Below are positions 8,428 through 16,755 of a stretch of 64,000 bases of DNA, one piece after another. The notes beneath the pieces were generated by a model that saw only the letters and a list, made by a program, of their open reading frames with translations, searched no databases and was not told where the DNA came from. The stretch's first letter is position 1, and each line of letters begins with the position of its first letter. This DNA is from Sporobacter sp038405045. Its GTDB lineage: Bacteria > Bacillota > Clostridia > Oscillospirales > Oscillospiraceae. The stretch covers positions 62,001 through 126,000 of the forward strand of contig JBBZIV010000002.1 in assembly GCA_038405045.1 (NCBI GenBank), read 5' to 3'. The translations under genes were made by a program, and so were the position numbers.

Positions 8428-8456
8428 TGGACAAGCGTTTTTCGATATGATAAAAT
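8428..8456 (+). promoter_or_regulatory. Candidate promoter of the wecG-tmk-fthC unit
   Basis: TGGACA, 17-bp spacer, TAAAAT on the plus strand in the divergent gap upstream of the glycosyltransferase gene. Confidence 0.55.
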
Positions 8457-8516
8457 AATCTGACTTGCTGCTGTTGCAGCTGTCATATTATGGCTTGTGA
8501 ACGGACAGATGAGAAC

Positions 8517-9239
8517 ATGAGAACGGATGTATACGGCGTCGGCTTCGACAATCTGACGATGGAAGAGGCCGTTGGGCAGGCGGAAGCGCTTTTGGAAGCG
8601 CAAAACACCTCATATGTGGTGACGCCAAACCCTGAAATCGTCTGGCTCTGCCGGTCGGATCCGGAATTAAAAGAAATCATTTCCGGCGCCGCGCTTGTCC
8701 TGCCGGATGGCATCGGCGTTGTTTATGGAGCAAAAATCCTTGGCCGCCCGCTCAAGGGCAAGCTGGCCGGGATTGAATTTGCCGAAAAATTGATGGAAAG
8801 CATGGCACGCACCAATAAAAGCATTTTTTTGCTCGGTGCCAAACCCGGCGTTGCCGAAAAGGCCGCCGAAAACCTTGCCAATAAATATCCCGGTCTGGCT
8901 GTTGCGGGAACGGCTGACGGATACTTTCAGGAAGACAGCCCTGTCGTTGAGAAGATTAATAACGCAAAGCCGGACCTTTTGCTCGTCTGTCTGGGCGCGC
9001 CGAAGCAGGAGCGCTGGATGGCACGCAACTTGAGACGCCTCAACGTCCGCGTCATGGCCGGGCTTGGCGGATCGCTGGATGTTTATGCCGGCGTTGTGTC
9101 GCGCGCGCCGGACGTTTGGATCAAGCTCCATCTGGAATGGCTGTACCGGCTGAAAAAAGAACCGTGGCGCTGGCGGCGGATGACAAAGCTGCCGCTGTTT
9201 GTGCTGGCGGTAATCGGCTGGAGGCTCAGAGGGAAATGA
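8517..9239 (+). CDS. WecG/TagA/CpsF-family glycosyltransferase
   Basis: Family GT26 enzyme of 240 aa that transfers an N-acetylhexosamine-type sugar to a lipid-linked precursor at the cytoplasmic membrane face. Conserved signatures seen: TPNPEIVWLC early, then VLPDGIGVVYGAK, RLAG-type KLAGIEF, the Rossmann-like IFLLGAKPG, and the near-C-terminal CLGAPKQERWM and GLGGSLDVYAG. TagA makes the wall teichoic acid linkage unit in Bacillus, but no other teichoic acid genes are nearby, so the polymer is uncertain. I chose ATG 8517 by family N-terminus (MRTDVYGVGFDNLTM); ATG 8490 is in frame and possible. Its stop overlaps or abuts the tmk start, indicating coupling. Confidence 0.88.
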   Translation: MRTDVYGVGFDNLTMEEAVGQAEALLEAQNTSYVVTPNPEIVWLCRSDPELKEIISGAALVLPDGIGVVYGAKILGRPLKGKLAGIEFAEKLMESMARTNKSIFLLGAKPGVAEKAAENLANKYPGLAVAGTADGYFQEDSPVVEKINNAKPDLLLVCLGAPKQERWMARNLRRLNVRVMAGLGGSLDVYAGVVSRAPDVWIKLHLEWLYRLKKEPWRWRRMTKLPLFVLAVIGWRLRGK

Positions 9240-9241
9240 CG

Positions 9242-9916
9242 ATGGGAAAGTTAATCGTATTTGAAGGTATCGACGGCAGTGGCAAATCAACACAGTTCAA
9301 GCGTATCTGCGATCGCTTTGAAGCGGCGGGAGTTTCCTTCCGCCGTCTGGCGTTTCCGCAGTATCAGGAAATGTCCTCCGCCCTTATAAAAATGTATTTG
9401 GCAGGGGAATTTGGTGCCGACCCCGCGGACGTTAACCCGTATGCCGCGTCATCTTTTTTTGCCGTTGACCGGTATGCCTCGTTTGTGAAGGACTGGGGCG
9501 GCTATTACAGCGGCGGCGGGCTTATTTTAACCGACCGCTACACAACGAGCAACGCGCTGCATCAGGGCTCCAAGCTCCCGGAAAGAAAGCGACCGGCGTT
9601 TTTTAAATGGCTGTATGATTTTGAATTTAATAAGATGGGGATGCCCAAACCAGATACCGTCTTGTATCTCGATATACCTGTTGAAACGGCCGCCGCGCGT
9701 ATTCAAAATCGCCAGGCCAGAACAGGCACCGATAGCGACATCCACGAGCGCGATATCGAATACCTGAAATGCTGTGCATCAAGCGGCCTGCAAGCGGCAA
9801 ATTACTATGGCTGGAAGAAAATAGCTTGTATCCGGGATGGCCAAGAGCGGGCAGCGCAGGATGTTCACGCAGAGATTTATGAGCTTCTAATCAGTGAGGT
9901 GCCGTATGACAAATGA
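9242..9916 (+). CDS. tmk: Thymidylate kinase
   Basis: Phosphorylates dTMP to dTDP. The P-loop EGIDGSGKST is at residues 8-17, RLAFPQY follows, and the DRY motif (LILTDRYTTSNALHQ) carries the catalytic arginine region. 224 aa, slightly long for the family. AGAGGG is 8 nt before ATG 9242, while ATG 9236 overlaps the previous stop (ATGA) but is too close to the ribosome site. The central GGYYSGGG and the NKMGMPKPD segment resemble the clostridial subgroup. Middle gene of a three-gene overlapping unit. Confidence 0.9.
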   Translation: MGKLIVFEGIDGSGKSTQFKRICDRFEAAGVSFRRLAFPQYQEMSSALIKMYLAGEFGADPADVNPYAASSFFAVDRYASFVKDWGGYYSGGGLILTDRYTTSNALHQGSKLPERKRPAFFKWLYDFEFNKMGMPKPDTVLYLDIPVETAAARIQNRQARTGTDSDIHERDIEYLKCCASSGLQAANYYGWKKIACIRDGQERAAQDVHAEIYELLISEVPYDK

Positions 9917-10463
9917 AAAAGCAGCCTGGCGCAAGGAAATCGCCGAGAAAATCGGCGCATTAACGGACGATTATATTGCCCAAAGCGATACGGGCGTATT
10001 TCAGAATATCATCGCGATGGCCGAATATAAAACGGCGCAATCCATTTTTGTTTATTACAGCCTCGGGCGTGAGGTCGGTACACATCAAATAATCGAGCAC
10101 GCGCTGGCACAGGGAAAAGCAGTCGCGCTGCCGGTCTGCTTTCCGGGCGGGATCATGGAAGCGCGCGCCATTAAAAGCATTGATGAACTGACGCTATCCC
10201 GTTATAAGCTCATGGAGCCGCTTTCCTCAACACAGATCATCTCGCCAGAGGCGCTGGACTTTATCATTGTCCCGGCGCTGTCGTTTGACCGCTACGGCTT
10301 CCGGCTCGGCTGGGGCGGCGGGTATTATGACCGTTTTCTTGTGAAAACAAAGGGCTTTACGGCTGGTATTGCGCGGGAAAGCCTCTTGTCGGATGTTTTG
10401 CCACATGAGGTGCACGATATCCCCGTCCGGCGTGTCGTGACGGAAAAAAGCGAGACTCCGTAA
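9906..10463 (+). CDS. 5-formyltetrahydrofolate cyclo-ligase
   Basis: ATP-dependent conversion of 5-formyl-THF to 5,10-methenyl-THF, recycling folate for one-carbon metabolism. 185 aa. Visible motifs: an N-terminal WRKEIAEK basic stretch, YYSLGREVGT, the substrate segment KAVALPV, and the strongly conserved GFRLGWGGGYYDRFL with its glycine-rich ATP/phosphate loop. It overlaps the end of tmk by 11 bp; GAGGTG lies 5 nt before the ATG, which decides the start over the in-frame GTG at 9894. Often called fthC or ygfA. Confidence 0.92.
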   Translation: MTNEKAAWRKEIAEKIGALTDDYIAQSDTGVFQNIIAMAEYKTAQSIFVYYSLGREVGTHQIIEHALAQGKAVALPVCFPGGIMEARAIKSIDELTLSRYKLMEPLSSTQIISPEALDFIIVPALSFDRYGFRLGWGGGYYDRFLVKTKGFTAGIARESLLSDVLPHEVHDIPVRRVVTEKSETP

Positions 10464-10540
10464 GAGGAGCCTCGCACAAAGTCCGGATCAGGGGGACGCC
10501 ATTTTGCCTGATGGAATCCCGACGCTGTTGTATGTAGGTG

Positions 10541-10645
10541 TCAGCGGTTGCAGCCGCAGTTGTCGCCGAAGCCGCCACAGCAGCAACAAAGGATAATCAG
10601 GATAATTATGATCCAGCAGCAGGAATTATTTCCAAAATTAAACAT
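10541..10645 (-). CDS. Tiny cysteine-rich membrane peptide
   Basis: A 34-codon gene: a polar start MFNFGNNS, a Cys-Cys-Trp, a run of eight Ile/Leu residues, then four consecutive Cys and a Gly/Cys-rich tail ending CGCNR. Nine or ten Cys in 34 residues together with a hydrophobic core suggest a membrane-inserted peptide. A GGAG lies 8 nt upstream of the ATG, supporting translation. Small peptides with a hydrophobic core and Cys/Gly-rich ends are encoded in many spore formers (compare YjcZ-like proteins), usually of unknown function. No partner gene on the same strand; flanked by convergent fthC and divergent mltG. Confidence 0.6.
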   Translation of the reverse strand: MFNFGNNSCCWIIIILIILCCCCGGFGDNCGCNR

Positions 10646-10876
10646 ATTATGAACTCCATTCTGCCGCTGCGCGCCGGCATATTATAATTTTCAATCCTCA
10701 CTTATCACGCGCAGAAAAATGATAAGGGCTCATCGTCTTTTGAAGACGGTACATTTTCTTTAGCTCCACCGTCTGCGTTATTCTATGCGACCCCGTGAAA
10801 AGGGGTTCCAGTGGGTAAACAGCGGATTTGCATTATATTTTTCGATCTGAAGACCGAACAAGGAGTGATCGTTCTT
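10646..10876. other. Intergenic region upstream of mltG
   Basis: No further gene seen. It holds an inverted repeat CTTATCA/TGATAAG (10701-10726), a short CGTCTT/AAGACG hairpin (10734-10748) and a GACCCC...GGGGTTC stem (about 10790-10808) just before mltG. A minus-strand TATAAT near 10681-10687 could be the -10 of the Cys-rich peptide gene, but no good -35 is visible. Confidence 0.4.
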
Positions 10877-12232
10877 ATGGGAAACCCTGAATACTGGAAA
10901 AATCTTTTGGGAGACGATTACAGTGATGACCTCATGAATGTCCTGCAGCCGTCCGAACAGGGAAAACAAGCTGACGCGATAAAGGCAAAGCAGCCAGCGG
11001 CGGACGAGCCGGACGACGGCGACCGCTTTTACAGCTATAACGCGCAGCAAGACAAAAAAACGGCAGCGCGAAAACAGGCACCGGCAAGCCCGGCTGCAAG
11101 TTCCGGTAAGCCGAATGAAAATGAGGAATTCAGTGTAAATTTTGATTTCGACGGTGAGTACAGAGATATACCAGATAAACGGCCGATACGGCCGCGCCGC
11201 GAGAAAAAATCCGGCTGTCTCAGCGGCGTCACCTATGTGGCGTTTATTCTCTGCGTCAGTTTACTATTCGCGTCGCTCGGATGGCTTGCCGCGACGGATG
11301 TGCTTGGCCTCGCCAATGAGGACAAGCTGGTTCAGGTGACGATCCCGGAGGACTTCACTATTGGCACTGTCGCCGACGTTTTATACCGCAGCGGTTTGAT
11401 CAAGTATAAGCTTTTATTTGAAGCCTATGCCGGATTTTCACACGCCGTTAAGAAAATTGACCCCGGGACATACGAGCTGAATAAAAACTATGATTACCGC
11501 GCCCTCGTCAGCGGCATGTCCACCCATGGCGGAAAACGCGCCGAGGTCACCTTGACAATTCCCGAAGGGTTTACGGAGAAACAGATATTTCAGCTTCTTG
11601 CTGCCAACAATGTCTGTACGGAGGACGAGCTTTGGAACACGGCGACGAATGAGGCGTTCGAATACGACTTTCTCGACAAGAGTACCATCGGCGACAAGCA
11701 CAGGCTGGAGGGCTTCCTGTTCCCGGATACGTATACCTTCTACGTTGGCGATTCGGCAACGCGCGTCATGACAAAAATGCTTGATAATTTTGAAGAAAAG
11801 TTCGGCGCGGACTTCATCAAGAAGGCGAAGGACATGGGTTATACGGTTCAACAGATTGTTACGATTGCTTCTATGATTGAAAAGGAGGCAGGCGGTGACA
11901 GCGAACGGGCTACGATTGCCTCCGTCATCTATAACCGCCTGAACAGCTCGGCCTTCCCATATCTCCAGATCGACGCGACAATTATTTATGGCATTGACGA
12001 AACGGGTGAGAAGTTCTCAACTACCGCCAACACGCCATATAACACCTATACAAACAAAGGTTTACCGCCCGGGCCCATTGCAAACCCCGGTATCGCGTCC
12101 ATCAAAGCCGCCCTCAATCCCCAAAAGACGAGCTATTACTTCTATGCGCTCAATAAGTCGCACATGCACGATTTCTTTAAGGATGCGGCCTCCTTTGACA
12201 GCTTTGTTAACAGCGATCAGTATGGCGGATAA
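10877..12232 (+). CDS. mltG: Endolytic murein transglycosylase MltG (YceG-like)
   Basis: Cleaves nascent glycan strands at the membrane, setting glycan length. 451 aa: a long acidic/basic cytoplasmic N-terminus (1-110), one transmembrane helix at 115-138, a LysM-like subdomain, then the YceG domain. That domain has the catalytic-glutamate segment IASMIEKEAG and the signature YLQIDATIIYGI followed by NTPYNTY and GLPPGPIANPG. The N-terminal extension is longer than in Proteobacteria but usual for Firmicutes. ATG 10877 has AAGGAG 11 nt upstream; the open frame extends to GTG 10811 (AGGGG upstream), which cannot be excluded. The 3' end overlaps the U32 gene by 11 bp. Confidence 0.9.
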   Translation: MGNPEYWKNLLGDDYSDDLMNVLQPSEQGKQADAIKAKQPAADEPDDGDRFYSYNAQQDKKTAARKQAPASPAASSGKPNENEEFSVNFDFDGEYRDIPDKRPIRPRREKKSGCLSGVTYVAFILCVSLLFASLGWLAATDVLGLANEDKLVQVTIPEDFTIGTVADVLYRSGLIKYKLLFEAYAGFSHAVKKIDPGTYELNKNYDYRALVSGMSTHGGKRAEVTLTIPEGFTEKQIFQLLAANNVCTEDELWNTATNEAFEYDFLDKSTIGDKHRLEGFLFPDTYTFYVGDSATRVMTKMLDNFEEKFGADFIKKAKDMGYTVQQIVTIASMIEKEAGGDSERATIASVIYNRLNSSAFPYLQIDATIIYGIDETGEKFSTTANTPYNTYTNKGLPPGPIANPGIASIKAALNPQKTSYYFYALNKSHMHDFFKDAASFDSFVNSDQYGG

Positions 12233-13451
12233 CGTGCCCGAGTTGCTTTGCCCGGCCGGTGACATGGAGCGGCTGGAAATGGCGCTATGCTACGGGGCCG
12301 ATGCCGTCTACCTGTCGGGGAGCCGGTTTGGCATGCGCGCCGCTTCAGGCTTCTCAGAAGAGGCGCTACGGCGGGCGGCGACGATGTGCCGGGAAAAAGG
12401 CGTGAAACTCTATGCCGCGTGCAACGCCGTGCTGCATGGACAGGATGTCCGCGCGCTGCCACCGTTTCTTGAATTTTTGCAGGAGGTCGGCGTGGATGCC
12501 GTCATTGTTGCCGATCTTGGTGCGTTGGCTTTGGCAAAAAAACATGCCCCGCGGCTCCAAATCCATGTCAGCACGCAGGCTGGTGTCACCAACGACGCGT
12601 GCGCCAGAGCGTTTTATGACATGGGCGCCGCGCGCGTTATCCTCGCTCGGGAGCTGACGCTTGACGAGATTGCCGACATCCGCGCCAACACACCGCCGGA
12701 CCTTGCGCTTGAGGCCTTTGTACACGGCAGTATGTGCGTATCATTTTCTGGACGCTGCCTGATATCAAACTATCTGACGGGACGCGACGCCAATCAGGGT
12801 GCGTGCGCGCAGCCGTGCCGCTGGAAATATCATCTCGTGGAAGAAAAGCGGCCCGGCGAGCTGTTTGAAATTACCGAGGATAACGGCACGTTTATTTTAA
12901 ATTCCCGAGACCTGTGTATGATTGAGCATATACCGGCCCTTTTGGATGCCGGGCTTGACAGCCTGAAAATAGAAGGGCGCATGAAATCGGCGTATTATGC
13001 CGCCGTCGTCACAAATGCCTACCGCCATGCGCTTGACGCCGCTGTGCGCGGCGAAGCGCCGGAGCGCCTTTGGCTTGACGAGGTTCAAAACGTCAGCCAT
13101 CGGCCATACGAGACGGGCTTTTACTTCAAAGCAGACGGACCCGGCCAGTATTATGAAAACGCCATGTATTTTTCCGACAGTGACGTTGTCGCTGTTGTGG
13201 AATCGTGCGACGCGTCTCAAAATGCTGTTTTGACCCAGCGTAACAGGTTTTTTAAAGGCGATACGCTGGAGCTGCTGATGCCGGACGTGCCGCCCGTTTC
13301 CTTTGTCGCTGAGGCGTTGTATGATACCGGCGGCATGGAGCTTGACGCGACCCCACACCCGATGATGGTTTTCACCATGCGCCTGCCTGCTGTGGCACCG
13401 CGCTTTGCCGTCATACGAAAAAGGCGGCAAAAGGCGCCCGACGGCACGTGA
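12222..13451 (+). CDS. U32 family protein (TrhP/YrrO-like tRNA hydroxylation protein or peptidase)
   Basis: 409-aa member of the U32 collagenase-like family. The N-terminal half is a barrel starting ELLCPAGDMERLEMAL. The family signature EAFVHGSMC...SGRCLIS...GACAQPCRW supplies cysteines 172, 179, 195 and 199, probably for an iron-sulphur cluster. Several U32 proteins are now known to act in RNA hydroxylation (RlhA, TrhP) rather than proteolysis, and mltG-U32 neighbours are common in Firmicutes. Start ATG lies inside the mltG end, so translation is probably coupled; there is no clear ribosome site. Which U32 subtype this is cannot be settled by eye. Confidence 0.85.
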   Translation: MADNVPELLCPAGDMERLEMALCYGADAVYLSGSRFGMRAASGFSEEALRRAATMCREKGVKLYAACNAVLHGQDVRALPPFLEFLQEVGVDAVIVADLGALALAKKHAPRLQIHVSTQAGVTNDACARAFYDMGAARVILARELTLDEIADIRANTPPDLALEAFVHGSMCVSFSGRCLISNYLTGRDANQGACAQPCRWKYHLVEEKRPGELFEITEDNGTFILNSRDLCMIEHIPALLDAGLDSLKIEGRMKSAYYAAVVTNAYRHALDAAVRGEAPERLWLDEVQNVSHRPYETGFYFKADGPGQYYENAMYFSDSDVVAVVESCDASQNAVLTQRNRFFKGDTLELLMPDVPPVSFVAEALYDTGGMELDATPHPMMVFTMRLPAVAPRFAVIRKRRQKAPDGT

Positions 13452-13532
13452 GAACAGTTGGGAATCTTTGTGCACCATGGGACATATCCGATAAACGGCG
13501 TGTTTTGCAAGAGGCATGCCGCCGAATTTTTA

Positions 13533-13562
13533 TTGACACAGTCAGGCGGCGTATTATATAAT
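13533..13562 (+). promoter_or_regulatory. Promoter of the rpmH operon
   Basis: TTGACA, 18-bp spacer, TATAAT, 170 bp upstream of rpmH. The 282-bp gap shows no DnaA-box cluster (no TTATCCACA), so this is not an obvious oriC although rpmH usually borders it. Confidence 0.75.
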
Positions 13563-13733
13563 GAGCTTCCGCATGAGCTGTCCAGCAAGCTTTAAAATCG
13601 CCGAAATATCATCTATTTTTGTATAGCGACGCCGGGAAATGACAAATACTTGTCAGAATGTTGAGACATGCCGCGCAGCCGGGTGCCATGCGCCGGAAAT
13701 GCCCGCTTACAGATACCATAAGGAGGTGCCAGG

Positions 13734-13868
13734 ATGCTCAGAACATATCAGCCGAAAAAACGTCAGCGTTCGAAGGAACATGGATTCCGTAAAAGAATGT
13801 CAACAAAAAATGGCCGCAAGGTTCTTGCCCGCCGCCGCGCGAGAGGCCGCGCGAAGCTCTCCGCTTAA
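13734..13868 (+). CDS. rpmH: 50S ribosomal protein L34
   Basis: 44-aa L34 beginning MLRTYQPKKRQRSKEHGFR and ending in a highly basic RRRARGRAKLSA tail. It is the normal length with a near-perfect AAGGAGGTG ribosome site. L34 is a late-assembling large-subunit protein. First gene of the rpmH-rnpA-yidD-yidC-jag cluster. Confidence 0.97.
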   Translation: MLRTYQPKKRQRSKEHGFRKRMSTKNGRKVLARRRARGRAKLSA

Positions 13869-13898
13869 TGGTTGGCGAGTCTGGTAATAATTAAGTTT

Positions 13899-13917
13899 AG
13901 GGCGGGTACCCCGCCCT
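13899..13917 (+). terminator. GC-rich hairpin between rpmH and rnpA
   Basis: Stem AGGGCGGG / CCCGCCCT with a 3-nt loop and no strong T run. Probably a partial terminator or RNA-processing site that sets L34 in excess over RnpA; inference. Confidence 0.4.
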
Positions 13918-13942
13918 ATGGCTGTTTGACGGGAGGGGCCGT

Positions 13943-14278
13943 TTGGAGTTTTCGGTTTCTTTAAAAAACAACTTCGAATTCAGGCGCCTGTATGCCAAAG
14001 GCAAAAGCGTGGCCTCCCCCTATGCCGTTGTCTATTGCAGAAAAAACAGAGGTGCCCAGAACAGGCTTGGACTGACCGTCAGCACCAAAATCGGCAAGGC
14101 CGTCTGCCGCAACAGAATCAGGCGCCGCTTTAAAGAGATTTACAGGCTACACGAAAATCAATTGACACCAGGGTTTGATATAGTGATCGTTGCCAGAACG
14201 AGAAGCCGCACGGCGCGCTTTCAGGAACTGGAGGCAGATTTTTTGAAATGCTGCCAGCGGCTGGGGATTACGCATTAA
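13943..14278 (+). CDS. rnpA: Ribonuclease P protein component
   Basis: Basic 111-aa protein that assists the RNase P RNA in 5' maturation of tRNAs. Signature seen: LKNNFEFRRLYAKGKS at the N-terminus and the conserved RNR box KIGKAVCRNRIRRRFKE near residue 50. The start is TTG at 13943 with GGGAGGGG 4 nt before it; no ATG gives a better N-terminus. The next gene, yidD, begins at the base after its stop. Confidence 0.95.
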   Translation: MEFSVSLKNNFEFRRLYAKGKSVASPYAVVYCRKNRGAQNRLGLTVSTKIGKAVCRNRIRRRFKEIYRLHENQLTPGFDIVIVARTRSRTARFQELEADFLKCCQRLGITH

Positions 14279-14488
14279 ATGAAAAAGATCGTCATCGCGA
14301 TGATTCGCTTTTACAGAAGGAATATTTCGCCACTCACGAAGCCGAGCTGCCGGTTCGTGCCAACTTGCTCGGCGTATGCCCTCGAAGCCGTTGAAAAGTA
14401 TGGTGCCCGAAAAGGGACGTGGCTGGCTGTGAAAAGAATTTTTAAGTGTCATCCGTTTCATGAGGGCGGGTATGACCCCGTCCCATAA
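14279..14488 (+). CDS. yidD: Membrane protein insertion efficiency factor YidD
   Basis: 69-aa YidD: MIRFYRRNISPL, then the conserved SCRFVPTCSAYALEAVEKYG and the C-terminal KCHPFHEGGYDPVP. It is an amphipathic, membrane-associated helper of YidC-dependent insertion. ATG directly follows the rnpA stop, so translational coupling is likely. Confidence 0.95.
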   Translation: MKKIVIAMIRFYRRNISPLTKPSCRFVPTCSAYALEAVEKYGARKGTWLAVKRIFKCHPFHEGGYDPVP

Positions 14489-14520
14489 CTTTCTTTGTTT
14501 TCCGACAGATAGGAGATTGT

Positions 14521-15720
14521 ATGTTTGACTTTATAACAAAGCCGTTCGGTTGGCTTCTCATGCTGCTGTATGAGGTCACCGTAAATTACGGTTTTGCTGT
14601 TGTTCTATTTGCACTTGTTCTGAAAATCATTCTGTTGCCGTTCCAGTATAAATCTAAGCGGAGCATGATGCAGACAAGCCGTCTCCAGCCGAAACTCAAG
14701 GAATTGGAGAAGCGGCACGGCGCCAATAAGCAAAAGTATAACGAAGAGGTGGCCAAGCTCTATCGGGAGGAGAAAATTAACCCGATGTCGGGCTGTTTGT
14801 GGTCCCTTTTGCCGTTTCCAATCCTGCTGGCACTCTTTGCCGCCATCAGAGACCCGCTGACAATCATGATGGGCGTACCGAAGGCGCTTTTGGAACAGGG
14901 CGGGGCCATTGCAAACAAGCTCTCGGAGCTCGGCTTCTCGACAACGATGAATAACAACTATATACAGATTGCGCAGACGCAGTTCATTTCCGAGCACTTT
15001 GACAAATTTGCCGGGTTGAGCGACAAGCTTCGGATGATTGATTACAACTTCCTGGGCATGAATCTCGGGCATACGCCACAGTTTAACTTCCTCTGGACGA
15101 CGAACTGGAACGACGTTTCCGTCTGGCTGCCGGGCCTTTTGCTCTTCACACTGCCAATCATTTCCGGCGTTCTGGCATTCCTCTCCTCAAAAATCAGTAT
15201 GCAGATCAATACGGCCGCTGACCAGCAGCAGCAGAACACGACGAAGACAATGCTGCTCCTCATGCCTTTGATTAACGTCTATTTCGCGTTTATCATGCCG
15301 GGTTCAATCGGTATTTATATCATCGCCAGCACGCTGTTTGCCATGATTCAGGATATTATTCTGACAAAGCGGTTCAAACGGATACTGGATGCGGAGGACG
15401 CCGTCAAACTCGAGCGCCAGAAAGAAAAGGAAGCCGAACTAGAGGCCAAGCATCTGGAGACGGAGCGCAAAAAAGCGGAAAACATGACGGAAAGAAACCC
15501 TAATACGTCCAAGAAAAAGCAGCACAAAAGTGAGCGGCAGGAGCAGTTGGAGAAAGCGGCGGATTGGGAGAAGAAGCATTCGGATACGGTTGAGGAAACC
15601 GACCCGAGCCGCGTCGGCACGCGCCGGTTCGCCAGAGGGCGCGCGTATGACCCGGAACGTTTTGGCGACGGTGTTGCCCTCGATGATGCGGCGACTGATG
15701 CGCCTGATGAAAACACGTAA
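14521..15720 (+). CDS. yidC: Membrane protein insertase YidC/OxaA
   Basis: Gram-positive YidC (SpoIIIJ type), 399 aa, which inserts membrane proteins alone or with SecYEG. The first helix lies near residues 8-45, then comes the cytoplasmic loop with FQYKSKRSMMQTSRLQPKL and a conserved arginine in the groove region. Helices follow at about 95-115, 200-225 and 240-270. A long charged, coiled C-terminal tail (about 280-399) is probably ribosome-binding. No lipoprotein signal is obvious at the N-terminus, unlike Bacillus SpoIIIJ. Followed by jag, as usual. Confidence 0.94.
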   Translation: MFDFITKPFGWLLMLLYEVTVNYGFAVVLFALVLKIILLPFQYKSKRSMMQTSRLQPKLKELEKRHGANKQKYNEEVAKLYREEKINPMSGCLWSLLPFPILLALFAAIRDPLTIMMGVPKALLEQGGAIANKLSELGFSTTMNNNYIQIAQTQFISEHFDKFAGLSDKLRMIDYNFLGMNLGHTPQFNFLWTTNWNDVSVWLPGLLLFTLPIISGVLAFLSSKISMQINTAADQQQQNTTKTMLLLMPLINVYFAFIMPGSIGIYIIASTLFAMIQDIILTKRFKRILDAEDAVKLERQKEKEAELEAKHLETERKKAENMTERNPNTSKKKQHKSERQEQLEKAADWEKKHSDTVEETDPSRVGTRRFARGRAYDPERFGDGVALDDAATDAPDENT

Positions 15721-15752
15721 CGCGCCATTGGGCGCTGAAGGAGCTGACCGGG

Positions 15753-16424
15753 ATGTTGAAATCAATAGAAGTGACTGGAAAAAGTGAGGATGAGGCGATC
15801 CAGTCGGCGCTGGATCAACTTGGGCTGTCGCGCGACGAAGTATCCGTTGAAATCGTCGAGCGGGCAAAAGCGGGTTTTCTCGGACTGAAAAGTACGCCGG
15901 CCGTTGTCCGCGTCACATTTGACAGCGTTACCAGCAGCGCCGAGCACGTTGAGACGTTTTTGACGGGCCTATTTGTTCGGATGGGCGTCAAAGCAACGCC
16001 TGAAATAGCCGAAGCTGAAGGGACTCTTACCGTCACACTGACCGGGGAAGACCCGGGGGCGTTAATCGGACGCCGCGGCGAAACGCTGGACGCCATACAG
16101 CATCTGACCAACTATGTTATTAACCGTGGCAATGCCGCGCACGTCCGCGTCAGCGTCGACGCTGAGAATTACAGAGAGCGCCGCAACGAGGCGCTGGAGC
16201 GGCTTGCCGAAAAAGTTGCCGCCAAGGTCGTCAAATACAGGAAGAATATGACGCTTGAACCGATGAACTCTTATGAGCGCCACGTCATCCATACGGCACT
16301 GCAGGAAGTTGCCAATGTGACAACATACTCCGTCGGAACGGAGCCGAACCGACGCATTGTCGTCGCCTATGAACGCAAGGGTGGAGAGACAAACAGCCAG
16401 CCGACGTATCGGGAATGGAGATAA
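15753..16424 (+). CDS. jag: RNA-binding protein Jag/KhpB (SpoIIIJ-associated)
   Basis: 223-aa protein with three parts: a Jag-N domain (1-50: SIEVTGKSEDEAIQSAL, AKAGFLGLKS), a KH domain with the GALIGRRGETLDAIQHL loop (about 105-125), and an R3H domain ending MNSYERHVIHTAL and TEPNRRIVVAYE. KhpB binds many RNAs and influences cell length and division. The gene lies directly downstream of yidC. Confidence 0.94.
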   Translation: MLKSIEVTGKSEDEAIQSALDQLGLSRDEVSVEIVERAKAGFLGLKSTPAVVRVTFDSVTSSAEHVETFLTGLFVRMGVKATPEIAEAEGTLTVTLTGEDPGALIGRRGETLDAIQHLTNYVINRGNAAHVRVSVDAENYRERRNEALERLAEKVAAKVVKYRKNMTLEPMNSYERHVIHTALQEVANVTTYSVGTEPNRRIVVAYERKGGETNSQPTYREWR

Positions 16425-16444
16425 GATAAGAGGGGGTGCGGCAA

Positions 16445-16684
16445 ATGGTACTTGACAAAGTGCGGGAGCTGTTGGCATCGCAGTTCGAGCTGGATATCAG
16501 CAAAATATCGCAGGACACGGATATCGTTGCGGATCTCGGCGCCGATTCCTTAGACCTTGTTGAGATGATAATGATGCTGGAAGAGGAATTCGGTATTGTT
16601 ATTACAGACGAGACAATTTATGGGTATAAGACAGTCGGAGAAGTGACAGCGTTTATTGAAAACATGCTTGACAAAACGCTTTAA
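16445..16684 (+). CDS. acpP: Acyl carrier protein
   Basis: 79-aa ACP with the phosphopantetheine-attachment motif GADSLDLVEMIMMLEEEF (serine near residue 36). It carries acyl chains during fatty-acid synthesis. ATG 16445 was chosen with GAGGGGG 7-8 nt upstream; the in-frame GTG 16436 lies inside that site. Its position right after jag is unusual, since mnmE normally follows there. Terminated by a strong hairpin. Confidence 0.95.
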   Translation: MVLDKVRELLASQFELDISKISQDTDIVADLGADSLDLVEMIMMLEEEFGIVITDETIYGYKTVGEVTAFIENMLDKTL

Positions 16685-16701
16685 ATTCAATTAAAAAGAA
16701 G

Positions 16702-16728
16702 AGCGGTGCAGGTTATGCCTGCACCGCT
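16702..16728 (+). terminator. Bidirectional terminator between acpP and the NlpC/P60 gene
   Basis: 11-bp perfect stem AGCGGTGCAGG / CCTGCACCGCT with a 5-nt loop. The minus-strand tail CTTCTTTTTAATTG is T-rich; the plus-strand tail (TAATTTATG) is weaker. Confidence 0.85.
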
Positions 16729-16755
16729 TAATTTATGAATTCGGAAACGTCAGGG

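Noticed and set aside
11988..12221. Upstream extension of the U32 reading frame
   Set aside because: These 78 codons lie entirely inside mltG in another frame and do not resemble U32 proteins; the family N-terminus starts at 12222.
13452..13733. oriC in the gap before rpmH
   Set aside because: I saw no cluster of TTATCCACA-like boxes or AT-rich unwinding element; only a sigma-A promoter is evident.
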